A DNA stretch of 64,000 nt, taken from positions 1 to 64,000 of the forward strand of contig CAYVUV010000370.1 of the NCBI GenBank assembly GCA_964455095.1, read 5' to 3'. Of the stretch, positions 1 through 11,134 are shown one piece after another. Each line of letters opens with the position of its first letter. The stretch's first letter is position 1. The notes beneath the pieces were generated by a model, which saw only the letters and a program-made list of their open reading frames with translations, was not told where the DNA came from and searched no databases. The position numbers were made by a program, and so were the translations under genes. This DNA comes from CAYVUV01 sp964455095 (GTDB lineage: Bacteria; Desulfobacterota; Binatia; HRBIN30; CADEER01).

Positions 1-183
1 CGCGCCGTGGTCAACACGACGTGGCACCAGATCGCGCCCGAGACGCCGGTCCCAACCACGTACGGCATCGGCGACCAGTTCCTGACCAGCTACGTGCTGC
101 CGTTCGAGCTCGCCTCGATGGTGCTGCTGGCGGCGCTGGTCGGCGCCGTCGTGCTGACGCGCAAGGAGCTGAAGGGCGCATGA
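1..183 (+). CDS. nuoJ: NADH-quinone oxidoreductase subunit J, C-terminal part (cut by window start)
   Basis: The first 60 codons read as the C-terminal end of NuoJ, a membrane subunit of proton-pumping complex I. A loop with many polar residues is followed by a hydrophobic segment (about residues 40-53 of the visible part) and a short basic tail ending in LKGA. The stop TGA overlaps the nuoK start in an ATGA arrangement. The protein start lies upstream of the window. The identification rests mainly on position, directly ahead of nuoK-L-M-N in the standard order, plus the final transmembrane helix, because the visible piece is short. Confidence 0.85.
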   Translation, partial: RAVVNTTWHQIAPETPVPTTYGIGDQFLTSYVLPFELASMVLLAALVGAVVLTRKELKGA

Positions 184-488
184 GCATCGGTCTGACGCAC
201 TACCTGGCGGTGGCGCTGCTGGTCTTCCTGCTCGGCCTCTACTGCGTGCTGACGCGGCGCAACGCCATCGGCATCCTGATGGGCGTCGAGCTCATCCTCA
301 ACTCGGCCAACATCAATTACATCGCCTTCGCGCGCTACAGTTCGGGCGCGTACGACGGGCAGATCTTCGCCATCTTCGTCATCATGCTGGCCGCTGCCGA
401 GGCCGCCATTGGCCTGGCGATCGTGCTCGGCATCTACCAGACCTTCCAGACCATCGACGTGGAGGCCACGGATACCCTGCGCGGCTGA
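180..488 (+). CDS. nuoK: NADH-quinone oxidoreductase subunit K
   Basis: This 102-residue protein has the normal NuoK length and three transmembrane helices. NuoK is the small antiporter-like membrane subunit of complex I and carries buried glutamates needed for proton translocation. They are visible as Glu37 in the GVELILN motif and Glu74 in the AAAEAAIGL motif, matching the two essential positions known in the family. The ATG overlaps the nuoJ stop by the ATGA arrangement, so translation is probably coupled. nuoL follows after about 30 bases in the same operon. Confidence 0.97.
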   Translation: MSIGLTHYLAVALLVFLLGLYCVLTRRNAIGILMGVELILNSANINYIAFARYSSGAYDGQIFAIFVIMLAAAEAAIGLAIVLGIYQTFQTIDVEATDTLRG

Positions 489-520
489 GGCCGTGCCTGC
501 TCGGAGAAGTGGACGACGCG

Positions 521-2563
<2,043 letters not shown>

Positions 2564-2593
2564 GGGCCCGGATCGGGCGACGGAGACAACAGA

Positions 2594-4111
2594 ATGGATC
2601 ACATCCTCACGTACATGATTTTTGCGCCGCTGCTCGGGGCGGCGATCATCCTGTGTCTGCCGCGCGACAACCACAATCTCATCAAGTGGACGGCCGTGGC
2701 CGCGACCGTGCCGCCGCTCCTGATGGCCGTGTGGCTGTTCGCCAGATTCAGCCGCGCCGAACCGGATTTTCAGTTCGTGCAGCAGGCGGCGTGGATTCCG
2801 AGCTTCAACATCACGTATGCGGTCGGCGTCGACGGGATCAGCATCACCATGGTCCTGCTCACCGCCCTGCTCAGCTTCCTCTGCATCTTCGCCTCCTGGG
2901 GCATCGACAAGGGCGTGAAAGGCTACTTCAGCCTCTTCCTGCTGCTCGATACCGGCATGATGGGCGTGTTCTGCGCACTCGACTTCTTCCTCTTCTTCGT
3001 CTTCTGGGAAGTCATGCTGCTGCCGATGTACTTCCTCATCGGCATCTGGGGGGGGCCGCGGCGCGAGTACGCGGCGATCAAGTTCTTCCTCTACACCCTG
3101 GTCGGCAGCGCGCTGATGCTGCTGTCGATTCTCGCCTTCTACTTCAACGTCACCGACCCGACCACCGGCCAGCACACGTTCAACATGCTGGTGATGATGG
3201 ACCAGGCGACGCACTCCGAGTGGCTGCGCAGCGGCGTGGTGTTCGGACAGTCGGTGCCGCTGGTCATCTGGGTGGCGCTGTTCATCGGCTTCGCGATCAA
3301 GATCCCGGCCTTCCCGTTCCACACCTGGCTGCCCGACGCGCACGTCGAGGCGCCCACCGCCATCTCGGTCATCCTCGCCGGCGTGCTGCTCAAGATGGGC
3401 ACCTACGGCATCCTGCGCATCAACTACGCCATTCTGCCCGAGGCGACGGCGCACCTCGCCTTCTGGTTCCTCGGCGTGCTGGGGGCGGTGAACATCGTCT
3501 ACGGGGCGCTCTGCGCCATGGCGCAGAAGGATCTCAAAAAGCTGGTCGCCTACTCGAGCGTCAGCCACATGGGCTACGTCATGCTCGGCATGGCGGCGTT
3601 CACGCCGCAGGGCATCCAGGGCGCCGTGCTGCAGATGTTCAACCACGGCACCGTCACCGCCATGCTCTTCCTCCTGGTCGGCGTCATCTACGATCGCGCC
3701 CATCACCGCAACATCGACGGCTTCGGCGGCCTGGCCTCGGTCATGCCGGTCTACACCAGCGTGATGGCGATCGCGTTCTTCGCCGCCCTCGGTCTGCCCG
3801 GGTTGTCCGCCTTCATCTCCGAAGTGTTGGTGCTGCTCGGCGCCTGGCAGCGCAACCCAGGACTGACCATCATCGGCGCGACCGCGGTGATTCTGACCGC
3901 CGGCTACATGCTGTGGACACTGCAGCGGGTGTGGCTCGGCAAGCTGAACGAAAAGTACGCCGACATCGCGGAGATCAACGGCCGCGAGTTGTTTACGCTG
4001 GTGCCGCTGGCGGTCATCGTGATCTTCCTCGGCATCTTTCCCAGCGCCGTGCTCGACTTGATGGCCTCATCGCTCAACCAGCTCAACGGCGTCGTCGAGC
4101 GCTTCCTCTAG
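2594..4111 (+). CDS. nuoM: NADH-quinone oxidoreductase subunit M
   Basis: The 505-residue second antiporter-like subunit of complex I. Hallmarks are the essential glutamate region FFVFWEVMLLPMYFLIG, the KIPAFPFHTWLPDAHVEAPT motif with its conserved lysine and histidine, and the DLKKLVAYSSVSHMGYV stretch. About 14 hydrophobic segments are visible, as expected for NuoM. A GGAG ribosome-binding site lies 8 bases before the ATG. The gene is 30 bases after nuoL and 24 bases before nuoN, so it is part of the same transcript. Confidence 0.97.
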   Translation: MDHILTYMIFAPLLGAAIILCLPRDNHNLIKWTAVAATVPPLLMAVWLFARFSRAEPDFQFVQQAAWIPSFNITYAVGVDGISITMVLLTALLSFLCIFASWGIDKGVKGYFSLFLLLDTGMMGVFCALDFFLFFVFWEVMLLPMYFLIGIWGGPRREYAAIKFFLYTLVGSALMLLSILAFYFNVTDPTTGQHTFNMLVMMDQATHSEWLRSGVVFGQSVPLVIWVALFIGFAIKIPAFPFHTWLPDAHVEAPTAISVILAGVLLKMGTYGILRINYAILPEATAHLAFWFLGVLGAVNIVYGALCAMAQKDLKKLVAYSSVSHMGYVMLGMAAFTPQGIQGAVLQMFNHGTVTAMLFLLVGVIYDRAHHRNIDGFGGLASVMPVYTSVMAIAFFAALGLPGLSAFISEVLVLLGAWQRNPGLTIIGATAVILTAGYMLWTLQRVWLGKLNEKYADIAEINGRELFTLVPLAVIVIFLGIFPSAVLDLMASSLNQLNGVVERFL

Positions 4112-4135
4112 GCGGCGAGAACGGGCGCGCACGAC

Positions 4136-5614
4136 ATGGATTTGCAGGCGATCGACAGCCTTGGCTACTTCCTGCCCGAGTTGGTGCTCGTGGCGGGCGT
4201 GCTGCTGGTCTTCGTCGGCGATCTGATCGTCGCGCGCAAGGAGCGGCTCGGTGAGCTGGCCCTGGTCGCGGTGGCGGTGTCGTTGGTGTTCGCCTCGCGG
4301 CTGAGCAACACACCGGACGCGTGGCTCTTCACCCGCATGATCGTGCACGATCAGTTCGCGGTGTTCTTCAAGGCCATCGTCGCGCTCGGAGCGATCGCGA
4401 CGATATGGATGTCGCTCGGCTCGCGCGAGGTGCAGCGCACCAGCCAGGGTGAATACTACGGCCTGCTGCTGTCGAGCACGCTCGGCATGTACTTCATGGC
4501 CACGGCGTCGAACCTCCTGATGGCCTACCTGTCGCTGGAGTTCGTCAGCCTGACCTCCTATGTCCTGACCGGTTCGCTGCGCCACAACCGTCGCTCGGGC
4601 GAGGCATCGCTCAAGTACCTCATCTACGGCGGCGTCGCGTCGGGCACGATGATCTACGGCATGAGCTGGATCTTCGGGCTCACCGGCAGCATGGACTACA
4701 CGGCGATCAACCAGGCGCTGACCAGTGCCAGTCCCAATCCGCTGGCGTTGTTCATCGCCGTGACGTTGACCCTGGCCGGCTTCGGCTACAAGATCGCCGC
4801 GGTGCCGTTCCACATGTGGGCGCCCGACGTCTACACCGGGGCGCCGATCCCGGTCACGGCGTTCCTGTCGGTGGCGTCGAAAGCCGCCGGCTTCGCCCTG
4901 CTGGTGCGTTTCTTCTACCCGGCCCTGTCGCACCTCGGCGAGGGGGGACGGTGGCAGGTCCTCGGCGGCGTCGACTGGCCGCAGCTGGTGATCGTGCTGA
5001 GCATGGTGTCGATGACGCTCGGCAACTTCGCCGCGCTGCAGCAGACCAATCTCAAGCGATTGCTCGCCTACTCGAGCATCGCCCATGCCGGCTACATGCT
5101 GATGGGCTTCGTCGTGCTGAGCGACGACGGCCTGCGCGCCATGCTCTTCTACCTCGCCACCTACTATCTGATGAACATCGGCGCCTTCCTCACCGTGATG
5201 GTGATCGCCAACTCGACGGGTCGCGAGGACATCGACGGGTTGCGCGGGCTGGCCTGGCGCGGCGGCGCGGCGCCCGCGGTCGCGCTGGCCGTGTTCATGT
5301 TCTCGCTCGCCGGCATTCCGCCGCTGGCGGGATTCATCGGCAAATTCTACCTCTTCGCCGCCGTCATCCACAGCGAGCTCTACGTGCTCGCCCTGGTCGG
5401 CGTCGCCAACAGCGTGTTGTCGCTCTACTATTACGCGCGCGTCGTGCGCACGATGTTCCTCGACTTCCCGACCGGCGGTGAGGCCACGGTGGCCGTCGAT
5501 GCGTCGAACGGCGCGCTGCTCGCCGTACTGACGGTGCTGACCGTCGTGCTCGGCGTCTACTGGGCGCCAGTGATCGCTCTGGCCGATCGTTCCGTCCGCT
5601 TTTTGATGGGCTGA
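4136..5614 (+). CDS. nuoN: NADH-quinone oxidoreductase subunit N
   Basis: The 492-residue third antiporter-like subunit, which closes the operon. Family blocks include YLSLEFVSLTSYVL, AAVPFHMWAPDVYTGAPIPVTAFL and KRLLAYSSIAHAGYML. The length and the roughly 14 transmembrane segments are normal. The nuoJ-K-L-M-N order is conserved, so upstream subunits A-I should lie just outside the window. The next gene, a histidine kinase, starts 62 bases downstream on the same strand. Confidence 0.97.
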   Translation: MDLQAIDSLGYFLPELVLVAGVLLVFVGDLIVARKERLGELALVAVAVSLVFASRLSNTPDAWLFTRMIVHDQFAVFFKAIVALGAIATIWMSLGSREVQRTSQGEYYGLLLSSTLGMYFMATASNLLMAYLSLEFVSLTSYVLTGSLRHNRRSGEASLKYLIYGGVASGTMIYGMSWIFGLTGSMDYTAINQALTSASPNPLALFIAVTLTLAGFGYKIAAVPFHMWAPDVYTGAPIPVTAFLSVASKAAGFALLVRFFYPALSHLGEGGRWQVLGGVDWPQLVIVLSMVSMTLGNFAALQQTNLKRLLAYSSIAHAGYMLMGFVVLSDDGLRAMLFYLATYYLMNIGAFLTVMVIANSTGREDIDGLRGLAWRGGAAPAVALAVFMFSLAGIPPLAGFIGKFYLFAAVIHSELYVLALVGVANSVLSLYYYARVVRTMFLDFPTGGEATVAVDASNGALLAVLTVLTVVLGVYWAPVIALADRSVRFLMG

Positions 5615-5676
5615 GTCCCGCCCGGCGGCACTTCGCCCTCGCAGCCGCAGCGGCGCTGAGACGAGGGATACACGGC

Positions 5677-7188
5677 ATGGTGCGCGGGATCGAGGACCGC
5701 TCTGCGGACCAACCAGCCCACGAGCCTCTGGGCGAGGACGAGGCGCGCTTTCGCACGCTCGCCGACACGGTGGCGGCGGCGACGTTCATCTTTCAGGGGA
5801 CGGCGCTGCGCTACGTCAACCGGGCCGCCGCGGCGATGTCCGGCTATGCGGGCGACGAGATGCTCGCGATGTCGTTCTGGGATGTGATTCATCCCGACTT
5901 CCGCGACCTCGTCCGCGCCCGCGGCCTGGCCCGCCTGCGCGGCGAGGCGGTCCCGGCGAGCTACGAGGTCAAGATCGTCACCAAGCAGGGCGAAGAGCGG
6001 TGGGTCGAGTACACGGGCGGCACCATCGAGTTCGGCGGCAAGATCGCCGTGCTCGGCACCGCCTTCGACATCACCGAGCGCAAGCAGGCGGAAGCGCGGC
6101 TGCGCGAGAGCGAGACGCGCTTTCGCGCCCTCATCGAGCACAGCTCCGACGTTGTCGTGCTGGTCGATACGGACGGCACCCTGCGCTATCTCGGCCCGTC
6201 GATTCTGCGTGTCCTCGGGTACGATCCGGAGGAACTGCGCGGCAGCAATACGTTCGCGCTCGTCCACCCGGACGACCGCGAGGCCACGCAGCGGTCTTTC
6301 GAAGACCTGGTGCGCAGCGGCGGCACCCGCGCGGTGCAGTTTCGCTACCGCCACAAGGACGGGTCGTGGCGCTGGATGGAGGGCATCGGCTCCAATCTCA
6401 TCGGCGTCGCCGGTGTGCACGCGGTCATCGTCAACAGCCGCGACATCACCGAGCGCAAGCGGGTCGAGGAGGAGTCGCGCGCGCGCGCGGCGGAGCTGGC
6501 GCACGTGTTGCGGGTCAGTGCCATGGGCGAGATGGCCTCCGCGTTGGCGCACGAGATCAACCAGCCGTTGGGGGCGATCGCCAGCTACGCCGAGGGGTGT
6601 CTGCTGCGCCTGCAGGGCGGCGAGCCTGTGGGCGATCTGACCGAAGCCCTGAAAGATATCGCGGCTCAGGCGGTGCGCGCCGCGGAGATCGTGCGCGGGT
6701 TGAAGCGCTTCGTGCGCAAGGAGCCGCCCCGGCGCGCGTGGGTGGACATCAACGATCTCGTCCAGGATGCGATTCGCCTGGTCGACGCGGAGGCGCGTCA
6801 CCACGACATCGCCATCAAGATGGATCTGGCCGAAGACGGCCCGCGCGCCCACGCCGATCGCATACAGATCGAGCAGGTCGTCCTCAATCTCTTGCGCAAC
6901 GCCATCGAGTCGGTGCAGTGCGGCGCGGGGCCGGCGCGCGAGGTGTTGGTGCGAACGCGGCGGGTCGATGGCGTGGCGAGGGTCTCGATCGCCGACACCG
7001 GCAGCGGGCTGCCCTCCGACGTGGCCGAGCGCTTGTTCACGCCGTTCCTCACCACCAAAGCCGAAGGGCTCGGCATGGGGCTGTCGATCAGCCGCACCAT
7101 CATCGAAGCACACGGCGGCCGCATCTGGGCCGAGGCCAACGCTGCCCGGGGGGCGACCTTCTCCTTCAGCCTGCCGGCCCCAGCCTGA
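5677..7188 (+). CDS. PAS-PAS sensor histidine kinase (orphan, soluble)
   Basis: A 503-residue kinase without a signal peptide or transmembrane helix, so probably cytoplasmic. It has two PAS domains (about residues 20-140 and 145-265), each closing with the DITERK signature that leads into a linker. A dimerisation/phosphoacceptor domain follows with the H-box ALAHEINQPLGA, and then an ATPase domain with N-box VVLNLLRNAIES, a DTGSGLP G1 box and a GLGMGLSISRTI G2 box. The layout resembles FixL- or NtrB-type kinases. No heme-specific motif can be assigned by eye, so the ligand is unknown. No response regulator is adjacent. It may be read through from the nuo operon. Confidence 0.92.
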   Translation: MVRGIEDRSADQPAHEPLGEDEARFRTLADTVAAATFIFQGTALRYVNRAAAAMSGYAGDEMLAMSFWDVIHPDFRDLVRARGLARLRGEAVPASYEVKIVTKQGEERWVEYTGGTIEFGGKIAVLGTAFDITERKQAEARLRESETRFRALIEHSSDVVVLVDTDGTLRYLGPSILRVLGYDPEELRGSNTFALVHPDDREATQRSFEDLVRSGGTRAVQFRYRHKDGSWRWMEGIGSNLIGVAGVHAVIVNSRDITERKRVEEESRARAAELAHVLRVSAMGEMASALAHEINQPLGAIASYAEGCLLRLQGGEPVGDLTEALKDIAAQAVRAAEIVRGLKRFVRKEPPRRAWVDINDLVQDAIRLVDAEARHHDIAIKMDLAEDGPRAHADRIQIEQVVLNLLRNAIESVQCGAGPAREVLVRTRRVDGVARVSIADTGSGLPSDVAERLFTPFLTTKAEGLGMGLSISRTIIEAHGGRIWAEANAARGATFSFSLPAPA

Positions 7189-7225
7189 AAGGTGTCCCCT
7201 CGGGGAGGATTTCCGCCTCTGGCCT

Positions 7226-7246
7226 CCTCCCCCTCGACGGGGGAGG
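7226..7246. terminator. Hairpin after the PAS kinase
   Basis: A perfect 8-base inverted repeat (CCTCCCCC, loop TCGAC, GGGGGAGG) lies about 40 bases after the kinase stop. It is preceded by a weaker CCCCTCGGGG hairpin. No run of T follows on either strand, so it may be a Rho-assisted stop or a dispersed palindromic repeat rather than a classic intrinsic terminator. It sits between the kinase and the end of the converging carrier gene. Confidence 0.45.
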
Positions 7247-7310
7247 ATGGAGGTGGGTGTGATTAAATGCGGCTTCGACCGCCCTGAATGATTCGGCGAA
7301 ACGCCAGACG

Positions 7311-9110
7311 CTAAGCCATCGCGCGCAGGTGGGCGCGGACGACCTCTTCCGACACCTCGCCGCCGGCCAGACGGCGGGCCGGTCCGAGGCGCAGGAGGTG
7401 GAACACAAACGCCGCCAGCGCGAAGCCCGAGGTGACGATGCCGAGCACGGCGACCGGACCGGGGTCGACCTCCAGGCTGGATGAGCGCCCGAGGACGGCG
7501 CACAACGCGGCGGCGCAGATCGCGATCGACCCGATAGCGGCGCGCCGCACGTCGCGCCGGACATGCTCGCGGCGTTCGAGGAAGCGCCCCAGCTCGCGCG
7601 GCGAGAAGTGGTCGAGGAACCAGCCGGTGTCGGCGTCGACCGCTCCGCCATCGGAAGAGGGCACGGCGGCGCCGGTCAAGGGATCGACGGCCGGGAGCCC
7701 GCGCGCGTGCTGCGCGATGCCGTTGAGGATGGCGCGGTGCGCGCGCTCATCGATGGGGAAGCGCCAGGCGATGATGAACGCCAGCGTCGAGCACGCCGCC
7801 GGCGTCAGGCAGAAGATCGCCCGGATGGCGAGGATCACTGCCGGCGGCTGCTCCGCATTCGGCACGTAGCCGAGCGAGCCCAGGATGGCGATCGGGATCG
7901 CCGCGCTGGGGATGGCGACGAACTTCGGCAGCATGCTCCAGAAGGCCGTGTACTGCGCCTCGCGGCGCTTGCCGGTGTGGAGCTCGTCGTAGTCGATCAC
8001 GTCGGCCTGCATGGCCGGACCGATGAACAGCCCGGCCCCGAAGCTCGAACCGGCCCAGGCGATGAGAAAGAGCAGCGCGACGTTGTCGCCCGGGCCGAGC
8101 AGGAACATGCCGGCGCCGCCGGTGATGCCCATGACGAAACTGGCCAGCCACACCGGCCGCTTGCCGAAGCGGCGCGCGGCGTGGACCCACAGCGGCAGGC
8201 AGACGAAGCCGGCGGCGAAGTACGTGGCGAGGAAGATCGCCAGCCACGCGGCTTCGTTGTGCGGGCGGATCACATACGAGTTGAAGAAGGGCATGAGCGT
8301 GCCCGGTATCGCGCCGGCGATGCTGCCGACGGCGTAGGTGAGCAGCAGGATGCGGAACGGCCGGTTGCGCAGGGCACGGCGCACGCCGGGGACGAAGGGG
8401 TTCGACTCGCGCGCGCCGAACTCCGGGCGCTCGCGCACGACGGCGACGAGCACGCCATAGAGCAGGACCAGCGCCACGGCGAAGCCGATGCCCATGGCGG
8501 CGAAAGCGCGGCGTTCGTCGAAGCCGAAGCCGTCCATGAGCACGCCCGGAGCGATCGCCGCGGCGATGGTGCCCAGAATCGTGAAGCCCTCGCGCACGCC
8601 GAACAGGCGCGAGCGCTCGTGGTAGTCGAGGGTCAGCTCGGGGCCGAGGGCGTAGTGGGGCAGGGCATAGACGGTGTGGAAGACGAAGTAGAGGATGAAC
8701 GTCGCCGTGAACCATGCGGCGGCAGCCGAGGGCGCGATGTGGTGCGGCGGGTTGAACAGGGCCCAAAACGCCAGGGCGCAGAGTGGAGCTCCGACGGCCA
8801 TGTACGGACGCCGGCGGCCCCAGCGGGTGTGAGTGCGGTCCGACATCCAGCCGATCAACGGGTCGCTGAGCGCGTCGAGCGCGCGCGCCAGCGCGATAGC
8901 GATGGCGAGGTAGCCGAGCGGCACGAGCACCACGTCGGCGTAGAACTTGGGCAGGTGAATGAGGATCGGAACCAACATCGCCGCGCCGGCGAAATTGGGC
9001 ACCCCGTAGGCGAGGGTGACGCCGAGCGGCACGCGCTCGGGCGGCGGCAGGTCGGTGGCAATCGCCGCGGCGACTATCTCCGCCTGCTTTTCGGCCGTGC
9101 TCGCGGGCAT
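7311..9110 (-). CDS. GPH/MelB-type MFS carrier with C-terminal extension
   Basis: A 599-residue inner-membrane carrier of the glycoside-pentoside-hexuronide:cation symporter family (MFS). The diagnostic stretch DALSDPLIGWMSDRTHTRWGRRRP lies at about residues 60-83, with the conserved aspartates of the MelB cation site region. Around 12 transmembrane helices follow. After them is an extension of about 120 residues containing a charged stretch and two more hydrophobic segments, which is longer than MelB (about 470 residues). The start at 9110 was chosen because it begins 30-40 residues before the first helix; upstream codons are non-coding in style. The substrate is unknown. It lies 62 bases downstream of the HpnI-like gene on the same strand. 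Confidence 0.85.
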   Translation of the reverse strand: MPASTAEKQAEIVAAAIATDLPPPERVPLGVTLAYGVPNFAGAAMLVPILIHLPKFYADVVLVPLGYLAIAIALARALDALSDPLIGWMSDRTHTRWGRRRPYMAVGAPLCALAFWALFNPPHHIAPSAAAAWFTATFILYFVFHTVYALPHYALGPELTLDYHERSRLFGVREGFTILGTIAAAIAPGVLMDGFGFDERRAFAAMGIGFAVALVLLYGVLVAVVRERPEFGARESNPFVPGVRRALRNRPFRILLLTYAVGSIAGAIPGTLMPFFNSYVIRPHNEAAWLAIFLATYFAAGFVCLPLWVHAARRFGKRPVWLASFVMGITGGAGMFLLGPGDNVALLFLIAWAGSSFGAGLFIGPAMQADVIDYDELHTGKRREAQYTAFWSMLPKFVAIPSAAIPIAILGSLGYVPNAEQPPAVILAIRAIFCLTPAACSTLAFIIAWRFPIDERAHRAILNGIAQHARGLPAVDPLTGAAVPSSDGGAVDADTGWFLDHFSPRELGRFLERREHVRRDVRRAAIGSIAICAAALCAVLGRSSSLEVDPGPVAVLGIVTSGFALAAFVFHLLRLGPARRLAGGEVSEEVVRAHLRAMA

Positions 9111-9172
9111 CGGCCCATTAGTCACGCGCCGCGTCGACGAAGCAAGGGGGAGGGATCGCAAAAGAACCGATT

Positions 9173-10408
9173 CTATCGGCTGCCAGCCCGGTGCGCCGGC
9201 GGCGCGGCTTGGTCCTCTTCGATTTCTTCCGGCGTCGCGAAGGTCGTCGGGGTCAGGTCGGTCATCTCGCCATTGCGCCCGACGACAAACTGGTGCCCGC
9301 TCCACGAAACCGTATTGCCGGCGAAGGCGAGGAACCACACGGCGGAGAGCAGGAGGTCCATCGGCCCCACCAGCAGCAGCTCGCGCCACGGCGTGCGGGT
9401 GCCCAGGCAGCGCCAGGCAAGATTGGCGGCGACGGCGTAACGCAGGCCGATCACGGTCAGACTCGCGGCACAACTCAAGGGGCTGAACCCGTGGTAGAGC
9501 AGGTTGAGCACGGCGAAGAACGGTCCGTGCGTGAGGATGCTGCCGAAGTATCCCCCCGGCCGGCTGATGCGATACGTCCGCGCCCAGCGCAGTTGGTGGG
9601 TAAGCAGGCGATGCCAGCTGCCGACGGCGATGACCGTGTCGACCAGCTCGTCGGTGAGTTCGAGCCGGTAGCCGAGCTCGGCGACGCGGTAGCCGAGCTG
9701 GTAGTCGTCGGCGAGGTAGTTGACAATGGGCAGAAAGCCACCGATCTCGTCGAGCACCCGGCGGCGCATGGCAATGGTGGCGCCGAAGGCGTAGGTCGCC
9801 TTCTCGACCTTGCGCGCCACCATGACCAGGTTGGCGAAGCCGGTGTTGATGAAGAGCGACTCGAAGGCTGTCGGCAGCCCACCGCTGTTCACCGCCCGGT
9901 AGACACACGTCACGATGCCGACGTCGCGGGGCTGCAGGCCGGCGACCAGGCGGCTGAGGTAGTCCGGGCCGACACGGATGTCGCTGTCGGCGATGACGAT
10001 GATGTCGTGCTTCGCCCGCCGGTACATGTTGTGGAGGTTGCTGACCTTGTAGTTCGTGCCGTACACGCGCGCGTCGATGACCAGGTCGATGTCAACCTGC
10101 GGAAAGTCGCGCTGCAGTCGCCGCACGACGCCGACGGCCGGGTCCTGCGCGTCCGCCACGCCGCAGATGATCTGGTAGCGCGCATGCGACTGGCGGCACA
10201 GCGTGGCGAGGTTCTCGTAGAGCCCGATGTCGAGCCCCTTCAACGGCTTGAGCACGCTCACCGGTTCGGCACCCGGACCCGCCTCGGCGCTGCGCCGCTT
10301 GGAGAAGAACTCGAAGGCCGAATAGAGGCCGATCAGGTAGAAAACGCTCGAGCCGATCAGTCCGACCGCCAGAACTGCATCCCCGATCAGCGACAGGTAG
10401 GAAAGCAT
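9173..10408 (-). CDS. hpnI: HpnI-like (GT21/ceramide glucosyltransferase-type) glycosyltransferase
   Basis: A 411-residue membrane glycosyltransferase with an N-terminal transmembrane anchor (about 8-32), a GT-A catalytic domain and two or three C-terminal helices. Visible motifs are SVLKPLKG at about 51-58, the metal-binding ADSDIRVGPDYL around 140-151, a later ADDYQLG and the acceptor-side HQLRWARTYR, a variant of (Q/R)xxRW. This is the ceramide glucosyltransferase fold. In bacteria the closest characterised member is HpnI, which adds N-acetylglucosamine to bacteriohopanetetrol. No other hopanoid gene is nearby, so a different lipid acceptor is possible. ATG 10408 was chosen over an upstream TTG at 10462. 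Confidence 0.75.
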   Translation of the reverse strand: MLSYLSLIGDAVLAVGLIGSSVFYLIGLYSAFEFFSKRRSAEAGPGAEPVSVLKPLKGLDIGLYENLATLCRQSHARYQIICGVADAQDPAVGVVRRLQRDFPQVDIDLVIDARVYGTNYKVSNLHNMYRRAKHDIIVIADSDIRVGPDYLSRLVAGLQPRDVGIVTCVYRAVNSGGLPTAFESLFINTGFANLVMVARKVEKATYAFGATIAMRRRVLDEIGGFLPIVNYLADDYQLGYRVAELGYRLELTDELVDTVIAVGSWHRLLTHQLRWARTYRISRPGGYFGSILTHGPFFAVLNLLYHGFSPLSCAASLTVIGLRYAVAANLAWRCLGTRTPWRELLLVGPMDLLLSAVWFLAFAGNTVSWSGHQFVVGRNGEMTDLTPTTFATPEEIEEDQAAPPAHRAGSR

Positions 10409-10515
10409 CCGCCCCACTTTCTCAGCCGCCCCTTTGACCGACCGGTCAGGCAGCGGTCCCAAAAAAACCCGCGCAAAGCGGGAACCCCGTCAGCGTGCGC
10501 CGACCGGCGTTTACG

Positions 10516-10521
10516 TATACT
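10516..10521 (+). promoter_or_regulatory. Possible -10 element upstream of the 152-residue protein
   Basis: TATACT lies about 120 bases before the next plus-strand start, in a locally AT-richer patch between two divergent genes. No convincing -35 hexamer is seen at 16-18 bases. Confidence 0.25.
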
Positions 10522-10640
10522 GAGGCCCGCTCCCGAGTCAAATTCGCCAGGCCCAAGAGCGCAGGCGTGTCCCTCTGATGTTGACGTCGCCGTGTCAGTT
10601 TCGTAAGCACGCAGCCGAATAGCGCGAGGGAGGACATGCG

Positions 10641-11099
10641 ATGAGCGACGACAAACTCGAGGAGAAGATCAAAGCGCTCCAGTTCTGGAGCGGCAAGAAC
10701 TACATGAGCATCGAGGACATGGCGACCATCCAGCCCGGCCTGGCGCGGCTGATGCCGGAGGTCGGGGCGCGGACCTGGAAGCTCTACTACGCCGCCAAAG
10801 CCGAGAACTGGCCGATGGCGAAGTTCCAGTACAAGGAGATCCGCGGCCTGATGGAGCTCGGCGCATTCATGCGGCCGAAGCACGCCGAGGCGCTCAACCA
10901 GTACCTCGAAGAGAACTGGAAACCGCTCGAGGCGGCCATCGAAGCAAAGAGCTTCACGGCCTTCGACGACGCCTTCCACAAGGCCATCGACATGGCCAAC
11001 GCCTATCACGAGCTCAAAGAGAAGCCCTACATTCGCTGGAAGCTCCCCGATACGCCGCCGCCCGACATGGATCTCACTCCGCGCGGCGGCAAGAAGTAA
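10641..11099 (+). CDS. Conserved-looking hypothetical protein, helical, 152 residues
   Basis: No family name can be given. The protein has no signal peptide and looks almost entirely alpha-helical, with many Trp, Tyr and Lys/Glu residues. Blocks such as RTWKLYYAAKAENWPMAKFQ, IRGLMELG and ANAYHELKEKPYIRW suggest a four-helix bundle similar in rhythm to cytochrome c-prime type bundles, but there is no CxxCH heme site. It ends in a Pro-rich then basic tail (PPPDMDLTPRGGKK). A GAGGGAGGA ribosome-binding site precedes the ATG. It stands alone between divergent promoters and a strong terminator, so it is probably monocistronic. Confidence 0.7.
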   Translation: MSDDKLEEKIKALQFWSGKNYMSIEDMATIQPGLARLMPEVGARTWKLYYAAKAENWPMAKFQYKEIRGLMELGAFMRPKHAEALNQYLEENWKPLEAAIEAKSFTAFDDAFHKAIDMANAYHELKEKPYIRWKLPDTPPPDMDLTPRGGKK

Positions 11100-11104
11100 C
11101 GATC

Positions 11105-11134
11105 GCCGGCCGGCGAGTCGCCTCGCCGGCCGGC
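11105..11134 (+). terminator. Strong hairpin after the 152-residue protein
   Basis: A perfect 12-base stem (GCCGGCCGGCGA / TCGCCGGCCGGC) with a 6-base loop starts five bases after the stop codon. A T-run is lacking, as is common in very GC-rich genomes. Position and strength support a transcription stop. Confidence 0.7.
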